From: Aquatica leii
Lineage: Eukaryota > Arthropoda > Insecta > Coleoptera > Lampyridae
DNA length: 64,000 bases
Reading direction: 5' to 3'
Assembly (NCBI GenBank): GCA_035610365.1
Contig: CM069433.1
Coordinates: forward strand, 131,210,545-131,274,544
Shown here: positions 1 through 11,877 of the stretch, in pieces
Layout of the letters: every line of letters begins with the position of its first letter
Position numbering within the stretch: position 1 is the stretch's first letter
Notes under the pieces: model-generated
Database searches by the model: none
What the model saw: only the letters and a program-made list of their open reading frames with translations
Told to the model about the DNA's origin: nothing
Program-made: the position numbers and the translations under genes

Positions 1-1399
1 CTTAGCCTTACTTAGCCTGACTTAGCCTTACTTAGCCTTAATCCTGTTTACCTGTGCTCTACTTACCTGTAAACCGAATTAACCTGCCGAAATCCAGTAA
101 CGACAACCTCGCACCGTCTCTTGATAATTCTATCCGTTTTACTAATTAACCAGACCGTCCGCCATTCACCTTGCTAATTCTCTAATCCGTTTATTCAATA
201 ACAACCGCTACGTCTTGGCCTTCTCTCCTGAAACCGACTAATTATTCCTGTTACCAGAACCTGTTACACGAACTAACCTGTTAAAAAATTGATATTCCTG
301 TTAACACCGAACCTCGCACCGTCCCTTGATTAATTCTTTAGTAATTGCACCGATTAACCTGACCAAACGCGATTCACCTGGCTCATTCTTTACGCTTGTT
401 TTGTGTTTCGATAAATCCTCGTACTGACCAGATTTCTTGTATTTATTCATTCACGATTGTTGACCTGTTAGTAAGTTCACCGTTTAAGTAATTTCCAGTC
501 CAGCCTTGTACCGAAACCAGTAGCATCGCAGTGCTAGAATAGTAGGAGTTTAAGTGTACAAAGTAACTAAGCCTTTTGTATCGGGTACTCGCTACAACTG
601 CTTATTTACAATTGTTAACTTACCCTCGACAAACTCTGTTACAGACTACAGTTAACTCGGTACGTTTGTAATCGTTTAACCACCTAGCGTAAGGTAAATT
701 CTCGAGTTTAACAAAAATAGTGCATTGGGGAACCGTAGCGTAGATTTGTTATAACTCGTTGGTTTATCCACCTGCAACGTATAGATTCACAAGAGCTAAA
801 TCTACGAGCATATTAAAACAACAATCACCTGAATTCAAGTATCAATCGTAGTATATTCAATACGTTTTCCTGGTGAAGTAAATTATATTAACTTCTCGAA
901 TCACCCTGGTATTCAGAATTAATTACCTGTAGAAATACCGTTTGCAATTAAGCCTGTAGTTTATTATCTCCGTTTAATACTTACCTGCAATTAGTACAAA
1001 ACACGTGTTGTTAACCTCAACAAGCAATCACACAAACTTCCCGTATTATTGTCAACCTGATCCGAAATAAATATTGTAGATCCAGTTACTTTGCACAGTA
1101 ATCCTTTCCCATAATTATCCAATTAACTCACCCACGTTCTTTACTATATTTATTGTATTTATCAGTACTAAAAATTACCACTTTCAGATACAAACGGAAG
1201 TCGATCGCAGTGTTACCACTACTTGGGGAATTACAGGATTGGTTAAATAAAATACATACAATACTTTTACTATACTACATACAGTGTATACCGTAAATAA
1301 ATACAATTGTCAACTTTGTAAATTAATTAACTCTTAAATTAATTCTCTACCTTAGCTGAGCTACCCAACCAGTAACCTGAACCAGTACGTATCAGTACA
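1..1399. other. Non-coding left edge with degenerate short repeats
   Basis: No open frame or recognisable protein fragment was found on either strand. The first 40 bases are four copies of a cttagcctta-like 10-mer. Further on, pyrimidine-rich words such as cctgtt, aacctg and ccgaa recur irregularly. The base composition is less AT-rich than the rest of the window. The region runs directly into the satellite array, so it may be pericentromeric-type filler or the end of a retroelement. I see no LTR or promoter evidence to decide. Confidence 0.5.
61..420 (+). repeat. Degenerate direct duplication, about 208-bp spacing
   Basis: The block around 105-180 (acctcgcaccgtctcttgat, then attaaccagaccg, then cattcacctt) recurs around 313-385 (acctcgcaccgtcccttgat, then attaacctgacca, then gattcacctgg). 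The order and spacing are the same with moderate divergence. This looks like an old two-copy tandem duplication of about 208 bp. Confidence 0.55.
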
Positions 1400-4300
1400 G
1401 TGTATTTTTGTATAATTTGAAAAACATCCCTTGAATAATTAAAAAGTTACGATTTTTTTTATTTCTTTTTTCTATTAATTAACACCGCGTTTACTTCGAT
1501 GGCCTAAAAATTTCGATAATGTATCCGACAAAACTCTGGCACTCATACCACCCTTACTAACATAATATGAAGTGTATTTTTGTATAATTTGAAAAACATC
1601 CCTTGAATAATTAAAAAGTTACGATTTTTTTTTATTAATTAACACCGCGTTTACTTCGATGGCCTAAAAATTTCGATGCTGTATCCGACAAAACTCTGGC
1701 ATCCATACCACCCTTTTTAACATAATATGAAATGTATTTTTGTATAATTTGAAAAACATCCCTTGAATAATTAAGAAGTTACGATTTTTTCTATTAATTA
1801 ACACCGCGTTTACTTCGATGGCCTAAAAATTTCGATGCTGTATCCGACAAAACTCTGGCACTCATACCACCCTTACTAACATTATATGAAGTGTATTTTT
1901 GTATAATTTGAAAAACATCCCTTGAATAATTAAAAAGTTACGATTTTTTTTATTAATTAACACCGCGTTTACTTCGATGGCCTAAAAATTTCGATGCTGT
2001 ATCCGACAAAACTCTGACACTCATACCACCCTTACTATCATAATATGAAGTGTATTTTTGTATAATTTGAAAAACATCCCTTGAATAATTAAAAAGTTAC
2101 GATTTTTTTCTATTAATTAACACCGCGTTTACTTCGATGGCCTAAAAATTTCGATGCTGTATCCGACAAAACTCTGGCACTCATACCACCCTTACTAACA
2201 TTATATGAAGTGTATTTTTGTATAATTTGAAAAACATCCCTTGAATAATTAAAAAGTTACAATTTTTTTTATTAATTAACACCACGTTTACTTCGATGGC
2301 TTAAAAATTTCGATGCTGTATCCGACAAAACTCTGACACTCATACCACCCTTACTATCATAATATGAAGTGTATTTTTGTATAATTTGAAAAACATCCCT
2401 TGAATAATTAAAAAGTTACGATTTTTTTTATTAATTAACACCGCGTTTACTTCGATGGCCTAAAAATTTCGATGTTGTATCCGACAAAACTCTGGCATCC
2501 ATACCACCCTTTTTAACATAATATGAAGTGTATTTTTGTATAATTTGAAAAACATCCCTTGAATAATTAAGAAGTTACGATTTTTTCTATTAATTAACAC
2601 CGCGTTTACTTCGATGGCCTAAAAATTTCGATGCTGTATCCGACAAAACTCTGGCACTCATACCACCCTTACTAACATAATATGAAGTGTATTTTTGTAT
2701 AATTTGAAAAACATCCCTTGAATAATTAAAAAGTTACGATTTTTTTTATTAATTAACACCGCGTTTACTTCGATGGCCTAAAAATTTCGATGCTGTATCC
2801 GACAAAACTCTGACACTCATACCACCCTTACTATCATAATATGAAGTGTATTTTTGTATAATTTGAAAAACATCCCTTGAATAATTAAAAAGTTACGATT
2901 TTTTTTATTAATTAACACCGCGTTTACTTCGATGGCCTAAAAATTTCGATGCTGTATCCGACAAAACTCTGGCATCCATACCACCCTTTTTAACATAATA
3001 TGAAGTGTATTTTTGTATAATTTGAAAAACATCCCTTGAATAATTAAGAAGTTACGATTTTTTCTATTAATTAACACCGCGTTTACTCCGATGGCCTAAA
3101 AATTTCGATGCTGTATCCGACATAACTCTGGCACTCATACCACCCTTACTAACATAATATGAAATGTATTTTTGTATAATTTGAAAAACATCCCTTGAAT
3201 AATTAAGAAGTTACGATTTTTTCTATTAATTAACACCGCGTTTACTTCGATGGCCTAAAGATTTCGATGCTGTATCCGACAAAACTCTGGCACTCATACC
3301 ACCCTTACTAACATAATATGAAGTGCATTTGTGTATAATTTGAAAAACATCCCTTGAATAATTAAAAAGTTACGATTTTTTTTATTAATTAACACCGCGT
3401 TTACTTCGATGGCCTAAAAATTTCGATGCTGTATCCGACATAACTCTGGCACTCATACCACCCTTACTAACTTAATATGAAGTGTATTTTTGTATAATTT
3501 GAAAAACATCCCTTGAATAATTATAAAGTTACGATTTTTTTTTATTAATTAACACCGCGTTTACTTCGATGGCCTAAAGATTTCGATGCTGTATCCGACA
3601 AAACTCTGGCACTCATACCACCCTTAGTAACATAATATGAAGTGTATTTTTGTATAATTTGAAAAACATCCCTTGAATAATTAAAAAGTTACGATTTTTT
3701 TTATTAATTAACACCGCGTTTATTTCGATGGCCTAAAAATTTCGATGCTGTATCCGACAAAACTCTGGCATCCATACCACCCTTACTAACATAATATGAA
3801 GTGTATTTTTGTATAATTTGAAAAACATCCCTTGAATAATTAAAAAGTTACGATTTTTTTTATTAATTAACACCGCGGATACTTCGATGGCCTAAAAATT
3901 TCGATGCTGTATCCGACAAAACTCTGGCATCCATACCACCCTTACTATCATAATATGAAATGTATTTTTGTATAATTTGAAAAACATCCCTTGAATAATT
4001 AAGAAGTTACGATTTTTTCTATTAATTAACACCGCGTTTACTTCGATGGCCTAAAAATTTCGATAATGTATCCGACAAAACTCTGGCACTCATACCACCC
4101 TTACTAACATAATATGAAGTGTATTTTTGTATAATTTGAAAAACATCCCTTGAATAATTAAAAAGTTACGATTTTTTTTATTAATTAACACCGCGTTTAC
4201 TTCGATGGCCTAAAAATTTCGATGCTGTATCCGACAAAACTCTGGCATCCATACCACCCTTTTTAACATAATATGAAGTGTATTTTTGTATAATTTGAAA

Positions 4301-7057
4301 AACATCCCTTGAATAATTAAGAAGTTACGATTTTTTCTATTAATTAACACCGCGTTTACTCCGATGGCCTAAAAATTTCGATGCTGTATCCGACATAACT
4401 CTGGCACTCATACCACCCTTACTAACATAATATGAAGTGTATTTTTGTATAATTTGAAAAACATCCCTTGAATAATTAAAAAGTTACGATTTTTTTTATT
4501 AATTAACACCGCGGATACTTCGATGGCCTAAAAATTTCGATGCTGTATCCGACAAAACTCTGGCATCCATACCACCCTTTTTAACATAATATGAAATGTA
4601 TTTTTGTATAATTTGAAAAACATCCCTTGAATAATTAAAAAGTTACGATTTTTTTTATTTCTTTTTTCTATTAATTAACACCGCGTTTACTTCGATGGCC
4701 TAAAAATTTCGATAATGTATCCGACAAAACTCTGGCACTCATACCACCCTTACTAACATAATATGAAGTGTATTTTTGTATAATTTGAAAAACATCCCTT
4801 GAATAATTAAAAAGTTACGATTTTTTTTATTAATTAACACCGCGTTTACTTCGATGGCCTAAAAATTTCGATGCTGTATCCGACAAAACTCTGACACTCA
4901 TACCACCCTTACTATCATAATATGAAGTGTATTTTTGTATAATTTGAAAAACATCCCTTGAATAATTAAAAAGTTACAATTTTTTTTATTAATTAACACC
5001 GCGTTTACTTCGATGGCTTAAAAATTTCGATGCTGTATCCGACAAAACTCTGACACTCATACCACCCTTACTATCATAATATGAAGTGTATTTTTGTATA
5101 ATTTGAAAAACATCCCTTGAATAATTAAAAAGTTACGATTTTTTTTATTAATTAACATCGCGTTTACTTCGATGGCCTAAAAATTTCGATGCTGTATCCG
5201 ACAAAACTCTGGCACTCATACCATCCTTACTAACATAATATGAAGTGTATTTTTGTATAATTTGAAAAACATCCCTTGAATAATTAAAAAGTTACGATTT
5301 TTTTTTATTAATTAACACCGCGTTTACTTCGATGGCCTAAAAATTTCGATGCTGTATCCGACAAAACTCTGGCACTCATACCACCCTTACTAACATAATA
5401 TGAAGTGTATTTTTGTATAATTTGAAAAACATCCCTTGAATAATTAAAAAGTTACGATTTTTTTTATTAATTAACACCGCGTTTACTTCGATGGCCTAAA
5501 AATTTCGATGCTGTATCCGACAAAACTCTGACACTCATACCACCCTTACTAACATAATATGAAGTGTATTTTTGTATAATTTGAAAAACATCCCTTGAAT
5601 AATTAAAAAGTTACGATTTTTTATTAAATAACACCGCGTTTACTTCGATGGCCTAAAAATTTCGATGCTGTATCCGACAAAACTCTGGCACTCATACCAC
5701 CCTTACTAACATAATATGAAGTGTATTTTTGTATAATTTGAAAAACATCCCTTGAATAATTAAAAAGTTACGATTTTTTTATTAATTAACACCGCGTTTA
5801 CTTCGATGGCCTAAAAATTTCGATGCTGTATCCGACAAAACTCTGGCACTCATACCACCCTTACTAACATAATATGAAGTGTATTTTTGTATAATTTGAA
5901 AAACATCCCTTGAATAATTAAAAAGTTACGATTTTTTTTATTAATTAACACCGCGTTTACTTCGATGGCCTAAAAATTTCGATGCTGTATCCGACAAAAC
6001 TCTGACACTCATACCACCCTTACTATCATAATATGAAGTGTATTTTTGTATAATTTGAAAAACATCCCTTGAATAATTAAAAAGTTACGATTTTTTTTAT
6101 TAATTAACACCGCGTTTACTTCGATGGCCTAAAAATTTCGATGCTGTATCCGACAAAACTCTGGCATCCATACCACCCTTTTTAACATAATATGAAGTGT
6201 ATTTTTGTATAATTTGAAAAACATCCCTTGAATAATTAAGAAGTTACAATTTTTTCTATTAATTAACACCGCGTTTACTTCGATGGCCTAAAAATTTCGA
6301 TGCTGTATCCGACAAAACTCTGGCACTCATACCACCCTTACTAACATAATATGAAGTGTATTTTTGTATAATTTGAAAAACATCCCTTGAATAATTAAAA
6401 AGTTACGATTTTTTTTATTAATTAACACCGCGTTTACTTCGATGGCCTAAAAATTTCGATGCTGTATCCGACAAAACTCTGACACTCATACCACCCTTAC
6501 TATCATAATATGAAGTGTATTTTTGTATAATTTGAAAAACATCCCTTGAATAATTAAAAAGTTACAATTTTTTTTATTAATTAACACCGCGTTTACTTCG
6601 ATGGCCTAAAAATTTCGATGCTGTATCCGACAAAACTCTGGCACTCATACCACCCTTACTAACATAATATGAAGTGTATTTTTGTATAATTTGAAAAACA
6701 TCCCTTGAATAATTAAAAAGTTACGATTTTTTTTATTAATTAACACCGCGTTTACTTCGATGGCCTAAAAATTTCGATGCTGTATCCGACAAAACTCTGA
6801 CACTCATACCACCCTTACTATCATAATATGAAGTGTATTTTTGTATAATTTGAAAAACATCCCTTGAATAATTAAAAAGTTACAATTTTTTTTATTAATT
6901 AACACCGCGTTTACTTCGATGGCTTAAAAATTTCGATGCTGTATCCGACAAAACTCTGGCATCCATACCACCCTTACTATCATAATATGAAATGTATTTT
7001 TGTATAATTTGAAAAACATCCCTTAAATAATAAAAAGTTACGATTTTTTTATTAATT
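1400..7057 (+). repeat. Tandem satellite array, 159-bp monomer, about 35.5 copies
   Basis: Monomers were phased on the word gtgtatttttgtataatttg. They begin at 1400, 1572, 1732, 1891, 2050, 2210, 2369, 2528, 2687, 2846, 3005 and so on to 6833, with a truncated 36th copy from 6992. Spacing is 157-160 bp except for two 172-bp monomers (1400 and 4596) that carry the same 13-bp T-rich insertion. Each monomer contains an attaattaacaccgcg block, two ttcgatg words 21 bp apart, and ataccacccttactaac. Divergence is a few percent. Diagnostic variants recur in order, giving a trimeric higher-order unit in at least three places. The array has no coding capacity. The last monomer decays into an A-rich stretch near 7,057. 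Confidence 0.97.
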
Positions 7058-7372
7058 TAAAAAAAATGAAAAAAAGTGCTTACAATTTTGAATCAATAAA
7101 CTTTGTTATATAGTGAAAAGAAGGGTTTAAATAAAGCTGCTCAAACTTAGCCAATACAAAAGCAATCTGCTTGTGTATTGCACAGTAAGGACCACGGGTA
7201 GGTGTTGAGCGTTCCTTACCAGGATAGAGAAAAGATCAGGTAAGTTGATTAGAAAGGACATTTAAGTATAGGTATTAAAAAGCTTTTAAACATCAGGTCA
7301 TTTTAGACATGAGTTTAAAATTAGTCTTTGGATAAAACTGGAAATTGGCAAATGGAAAGACATGCATAAATA
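7058..7372. other. AT-rich spacer between satellite and SGNH gene
   Basis: No coding signal was seen. On the minus strand this is the 3' flank of the SGNH hydrolase gene. No perfect AATAAA lies immediately after its stop codon. Confidence 0.4.
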
Positions 7373-8147
7373 TTACGACTTCATTAATGTTTGCAATTTT
7401 CTTAAACCTTTGTGGTTAAGGTGAATGCCATCTCTGAAATATGCATTGTTGAATTTTTATATTTGAATTTATTATTTTACATGCCTTTCTAAATAATTTT
7501 TTGGATCGGCTCGAAGGGATTTATGCAAGTCGATCAATATGATGTTATCTAAAAATGGAGCATTTCAATTTTATGTAAGAGATTTTTGTTGTAACTTACG
7601 GTATTTTAATTTTCTCAAAAATCTATTAAAATACAGAATTCTGTTTTTATGTACTTTCGTTTCACTAATAATTGGTGGTATCGTTATTAGCTTCACCATC
7701 ACGTTTGATTTCTTTTGCTGTGTTAACATCCTCGTCATTCCATTCTTCATTATGCTGAATGAATAGTTCTAAAACATATGTGTTGTATTATCTAGTATTA
7801 ATATGTAGTTATTGTATGCCTTGAGGATGTCATTTGTCCCTATCATTATTGTGATTTGTTTTGCAATTTTAAAAACGTATTTTGACCGGCATCGTTTAAT
7901 ACGTTTTTGTAGTTGACCTACGGTTTGCCCACCTATCGCCAACTCGATAGCTATTTTATTTGTAGATGTTTTATCTGAAAGCAGTATAATTTATGAAATG
8001 TAATTAACATTTTTTTTTTACTTACAATTATCATGTCTTTTATGAATGTACGTTAAATATTTTCTTAGATTTGAATCGCCGCCATATCTAATCTCAATCT
8101 ATAAAAATAACTATGATTGTGAAACAGTAGGTACTTACAGGATTCAT
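7373..8147 (-). CDS. SGNH/GDSL-type hydrolase, six exons, 176 residues
   Basis: No single ORF shows this gene; it was assembled by splicing. The minus-strand exons are 8147-8139, 8098-8026, 7974-7820, 7768-7600, 7548-7485 and 7433-7373, and 531 nt encode 176 residues plus stop. Block I is YGGDSNLR (Ser12), block II IGGQT (residues 41-45), block III MIGTNDI (Asn75) and block V ERDGIHLN (Asp158, His161). LITIPPI (106-112) and FNRFLRKL lie between blocks III and V, as is usual in small SGNH esterases. The introns are 40, 51, 51, 51 and 51 nt. Three start GT and end AG. Those at 7819-7769 and 7484-7434 start GC (AAG/GCAT). Without the first GC intron an in-frame TAG interrupts the frame, and without the second the catalytic Asp-His is lost. 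The family fold hydrolyses esters, but the substrate is unknown. There is no signal peptide, so a cytosolic location is likely. The start chosen is the first ATG after a TATA and initiator. Confidence 0.8.
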
Positions 8148-8157
8148 GCTGTTTCTT

Positions 8158-8197
8158 ACTGAAATTATCAGCCAAGCAATTCACTTCCTTTTATATA
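8158..8197 (-). promoter_or_regulatory. TATA box and initiator of the SGNH gene
   Basis: On the minus strand tatataaaag occupies 8197-8188. About 30-35 nt downstream is tcagt (8162-8158), which matches the insect initiator. That would start transcription near 8160, roughly 12 nt before the ATG at 8147. The spacing is slightly long for TATA-to-start, so the exact start is uncertain. Confidence 0.45.
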
Positions 8198-9579
8198 CTT
8201 TTTACTCCCACTTTTTTCAGTTTTAGTTTAAATTTCGATTTAAACGTCGCATCTTGCGTCTTTTAAATTTAAAATTCTTTATTGTTATTGGCAGTTTTTT
8301 TATGTTAACCTATGATGTGGCAGTATACAAAAATTGAACCAAATTTTAAGTCAGATTAAGAAACCGACTCATGTCTTCGTATCTTCCGTAACACTAATTT
8401 TACATCGATTAATAAATTATAGTTTTTAGAACAACAGTAAATTGATAACTACCTGACTTTCTAAGATGGATGTATTAAGCTGGAATCATTTACAAAAACA
8501 ATTATAATAAACGTACACATCTAGAAGTAATTAATCATCTGTTTTACTTTTTATAAACAATCTTCTTTTCTTGTATTTTTAATTATCGGATAGTAGTGTT
8601 ATTTGATACGTTAAGATATTGTTTGATAACCGTAACCGCATAACCCAGTATAACCTTTATAATATTAAACATTGTAATACTTATGTGTCTATACGTGTTG
8701 TTTACAAATATGATACACGTGCCATTCTCAACTAAGCTCTAAAAAGAGATTTTGTGAAAAGATAAAGGTTACAAATTAGTTAGCAGATGTTTTAAACAAA
8801 GGATTTCTTTATAAAATATCTAAGAAGAAGACTTGTAATGTGTAGGTGCAAATAATGCATTGCATTATTTTTTGCGAATACAGAAGCGTATCTTTAACCC
8901 ACGCAATTCAAAATACATTTTATGCACGTGTTTTTGGGTAGAGTACTCTCAGATTCATCATCTATACCACGATAAGTAATTTCAAATGGAAAAGGGAAGG
9001 GTAGTACATTAAATCGCTTTCTCACGACAGGAAATGCAACGTTAACAAAACAAAAATATCGAAACCAGAAGACTTAATCACAACCATTAAGATTATATTT
9101 GAAACTAAATATTAAAAATGTCTATCGGAAGTAATAAATTATAAGGTGGACTCCAAATGGAATATAATAAAATCAACATAAATGAATCAGCTGCAAATGC
9201 ATTAAGTACGTACTTAATATAATGAAACTTTTAAACGATCATAACACAAACAAACTCTGCTAAAATACATTAAATTACTTTATTTCAAAAAAAAACTTAA
9301 CTCATATCAATTGGAATTTTACTATGATCTAAAAATGTCCAAAACAACGTAAATGAATAATACGGATGTTAAGCAACGTAAAATCTGGAATTAATTGAAT
9401 ACAAAATTTTCTTACCAATTTGAATTGACAAAGATTAATTTAAAAACGTAGAATAACTTCATTAAATTAACGTGAAATTACTTAAATTATCCCGAAGTAC
9501 ACGAAACCAATAAAAAAATAACACGAATACCGGGTTTTTCACAAAAGAAATCGCACAAAATCAAACGACGGGTACATTT
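8198..9579. other. AT-rich intergenic stretch
   Basis: No open frame or protein family was recognised. The last few hundred bases (about 8,980-9,580) may be the decayed 5' part of the hAT relic that follows, but I could not match residues with confidence. Confidence 0.3.
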
Positions 9580-10740
9580 TGTACTAAAATGATTAGAACA
9601 CAATGGCATCACGTGAATACGATTGTCTCCATTGCAACTGATGTAGCAGCAAGCATGACTGGGATAAACGAAGGATTTATTTCAATTTTAAAAAGTAAAA
9701 TTACCATCAGCATTTTAACAAATGCTCCCTATCATCGTTAAGATCTATTAGATGAAATAGATATAGCACTGCTCAAACTTACTCATGCACAATAAAATGC
9801 GATTTTAACACGTTCTTAAATAATAAGGGCATTGATCATCTTGAATTGAAAGAAGATAAATGGTTACAAAAGTTTTATTTCATGAATAACGTTACAATAC
9901 ACCTCAACGAACTATATCTAAAGCTTTAAGGAAAAGGAAACATTGCATTAGCACTAGTGTAATGTAATAGTAATAGCATTTAGTTTAATAAGTTAATTGA
10001 ACTTTGTGGGTATTTAACTTATCGATAAATTGCAGGGAATTAGAAAGACGCTTAATTGCATCTCCCGTCTAAAGAAATAGCTAAGTCACCTCAATAAGAA
10101 TCAATAAGTTTAATTTTTAACAAAGTTGTAGTAGTATTAAGAATAAGGTGTATAAATTTTAAACAAATTGGAGTCATAAAAGGTTTTATTTAACGAACCT
10201 TGTACCCTAAAGGGGGTACATCACACTACACTTTCTAATCTAAAACAATAATCGGGATGGAAACAGTGCTTCAATTGACACTAGTTACTTCACAATAACA
10301 ATTAAAACAATAAAGAATAGCTTTGCTAAACAATTTGATCACTTCAAAATAAATAAGCCCTCATTGACTTTCATATTGCATTCTCTCAAAGCAAACAACA
10401 AAGAACTAAACACTGCTCTATTTCATGTCAATGTTGGTTTATTTGAAATCAAATTACTAGATCGACAAAGCATAGATTTGTGGAGTTTGAAATTGAAATA
10501 AGTAGACGCTTTAAAAGAGATTTCCAAGTCTGAGGTAATTATTTTCGAAACCTAGAATAGTTTTTTAAAATAGGTACTATGATCAAATTAAAAAAAAATG
10601 TTTTTGGTGTTCGACGATCTTTTGGTGAACATATTCGTGCGAGCAAGTTTTCTTTTCCACAAACTTAATAAAGAATACGCTAAAAGGTCAATTAACTTAC
10701 CAAAAATTTCCAGAAAAATGCAACGTTAAGGTTTGCGTTG
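9580..10740 (+). pseudogene. hAT transposase relic (ZBED/GTF2IRD2-like)
   Basis: Plus-strand translation across several frames gives VSIATDVAASMTGINEGFI, then a short ILKSKI-type segment, then [16 protein letters not shown] near 9,880. Further on are FAKQFDHFKINKPSLTF and FEIKLLDRQSIDLW near 10,350-10,480. These follow the order seen in the hAT-derived GTF2IRD2/ZBED transposase-like family. A last degraded block near 10,640-10,730 could be the hAT C-terminal dimerisation region. Stops and frameshifts are many and no terminal repeats were found, so this is a dead copy. Confidence 0.65.
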
Positions 10741-11877
10741 ATTTTTGAATATAATTTTATTGTTTGTTTTCTCTAGTAGCATATTTTTTAACATAAAAAT
10801 ATAAATAATACATATAAATAATAATGACTAAAGTTGTACTTTATTTAACTATCACTTTTTTATTAACCAAATTTATTTAAAATAAAATGTGAAAGCAGAA
10901 ATAAAAATTTGTGACTTCCCCCAGCGTAAAAGTTTGCTGACTGGTAACTTTCGGACTCTTGGTTCGTAACCAAAATTAGTATTCCAAGCAACGCTAATTT
11001 AAATTATTGTAATTGCACGGCCAGAGGTTACAACACGTAAATTGTAATTTTCTAATTATGAATGAAAATAAAGCATAATTTTTTTTTAAAAAGGTTGGCT
11101 GTGTCTTAAATTTTCTGTAGTTAATAGTGAAACGTGTAGAAGCTTTGAGATCATTCAAGATGATTCGAGATGATTCCTAATGTTCTTGAAATTGATAAGA
11201 CAAGAACATAAAAGGTGTCCGAAGGAGGTTTGAATTAATCTAGTCAGAAGTCGGAAGTATTAAGAATCGGTCTAAATAAACAGTGTTTAACGCGCGTGGC
11301 CAGTGAAAATAAATACCAGTTCAAGATAAACCAAAATGCAACAGTATTTTTATGCCTTATATGCGTTTTGTTTAATCTACCGGTTTTTAGTATATGGTTA
11401 TAATATACACTTTGATTTAATAAAACTACTTATACTACTAAATGATAAATGTTTACATAAATGGTTAATATTACCATAATGCTATCATTTTGAGCTCATA
11501 AAATATTAGACGCTATTTTCTTTTTTCTTAATTATAAAGAAACTGTACTCTATATTCAACGCTACAACGTTACAGTTATTTATTACATGTAAGTTATATT
11601 CTCCTTCTACTTATAAATAAAATATTTACAATTACCAAAGTGATACAATAATTACAATTCTGAGACATAAAATCAATGAACCAATAAGATAACTGTTTAA
11701 TGTAGTAGAGCTTTAAACAACTAACGAATAGAAAAAGAAAACGTAGCAATTGCTTACGGTTGTATTTTTTTATACTGTCTGCGTTTTTATAATTTAATAA
11801 TAAAGCTATACCTGGTATGTACGTGTAAATTAAAATTTTGTATCAGCGTTGTTATACTCACGCTTGTAATAAAAAAG
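10741..11877. other. AT-rich intergenic stretch upstream of cyclophilin
   Basis: No coding signal was recognised on either strand. It must include the promoter of the cyclophilin gene. No convincing TATA and initiator pair stands out. Confidence 0.35.

Noticed and set aside
1400..7057. Possible CRISPR array or ribozyme-bearing satellite
   Set aside because: Units are 159 bp, contiguous and near identical with no unique spacers. No CTGANGA...GAAA core was found on either strand of the monomer.
7539..7766. 75-codon plus-strand ORF near the satellite
   Set aside because: It is antisense to exons 4 and 5 of the SGNH hydrolase gene and has no family features.
7769..7771. In-frame TAG as evidence that the SGNH locus is a pseudogene
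   Set aside because: The TAG forms the acceptor of a 51-nt GC-AG intron whose removal keeps frame and gives normal spacing between family blocks. It remains open until transcripts are seen.
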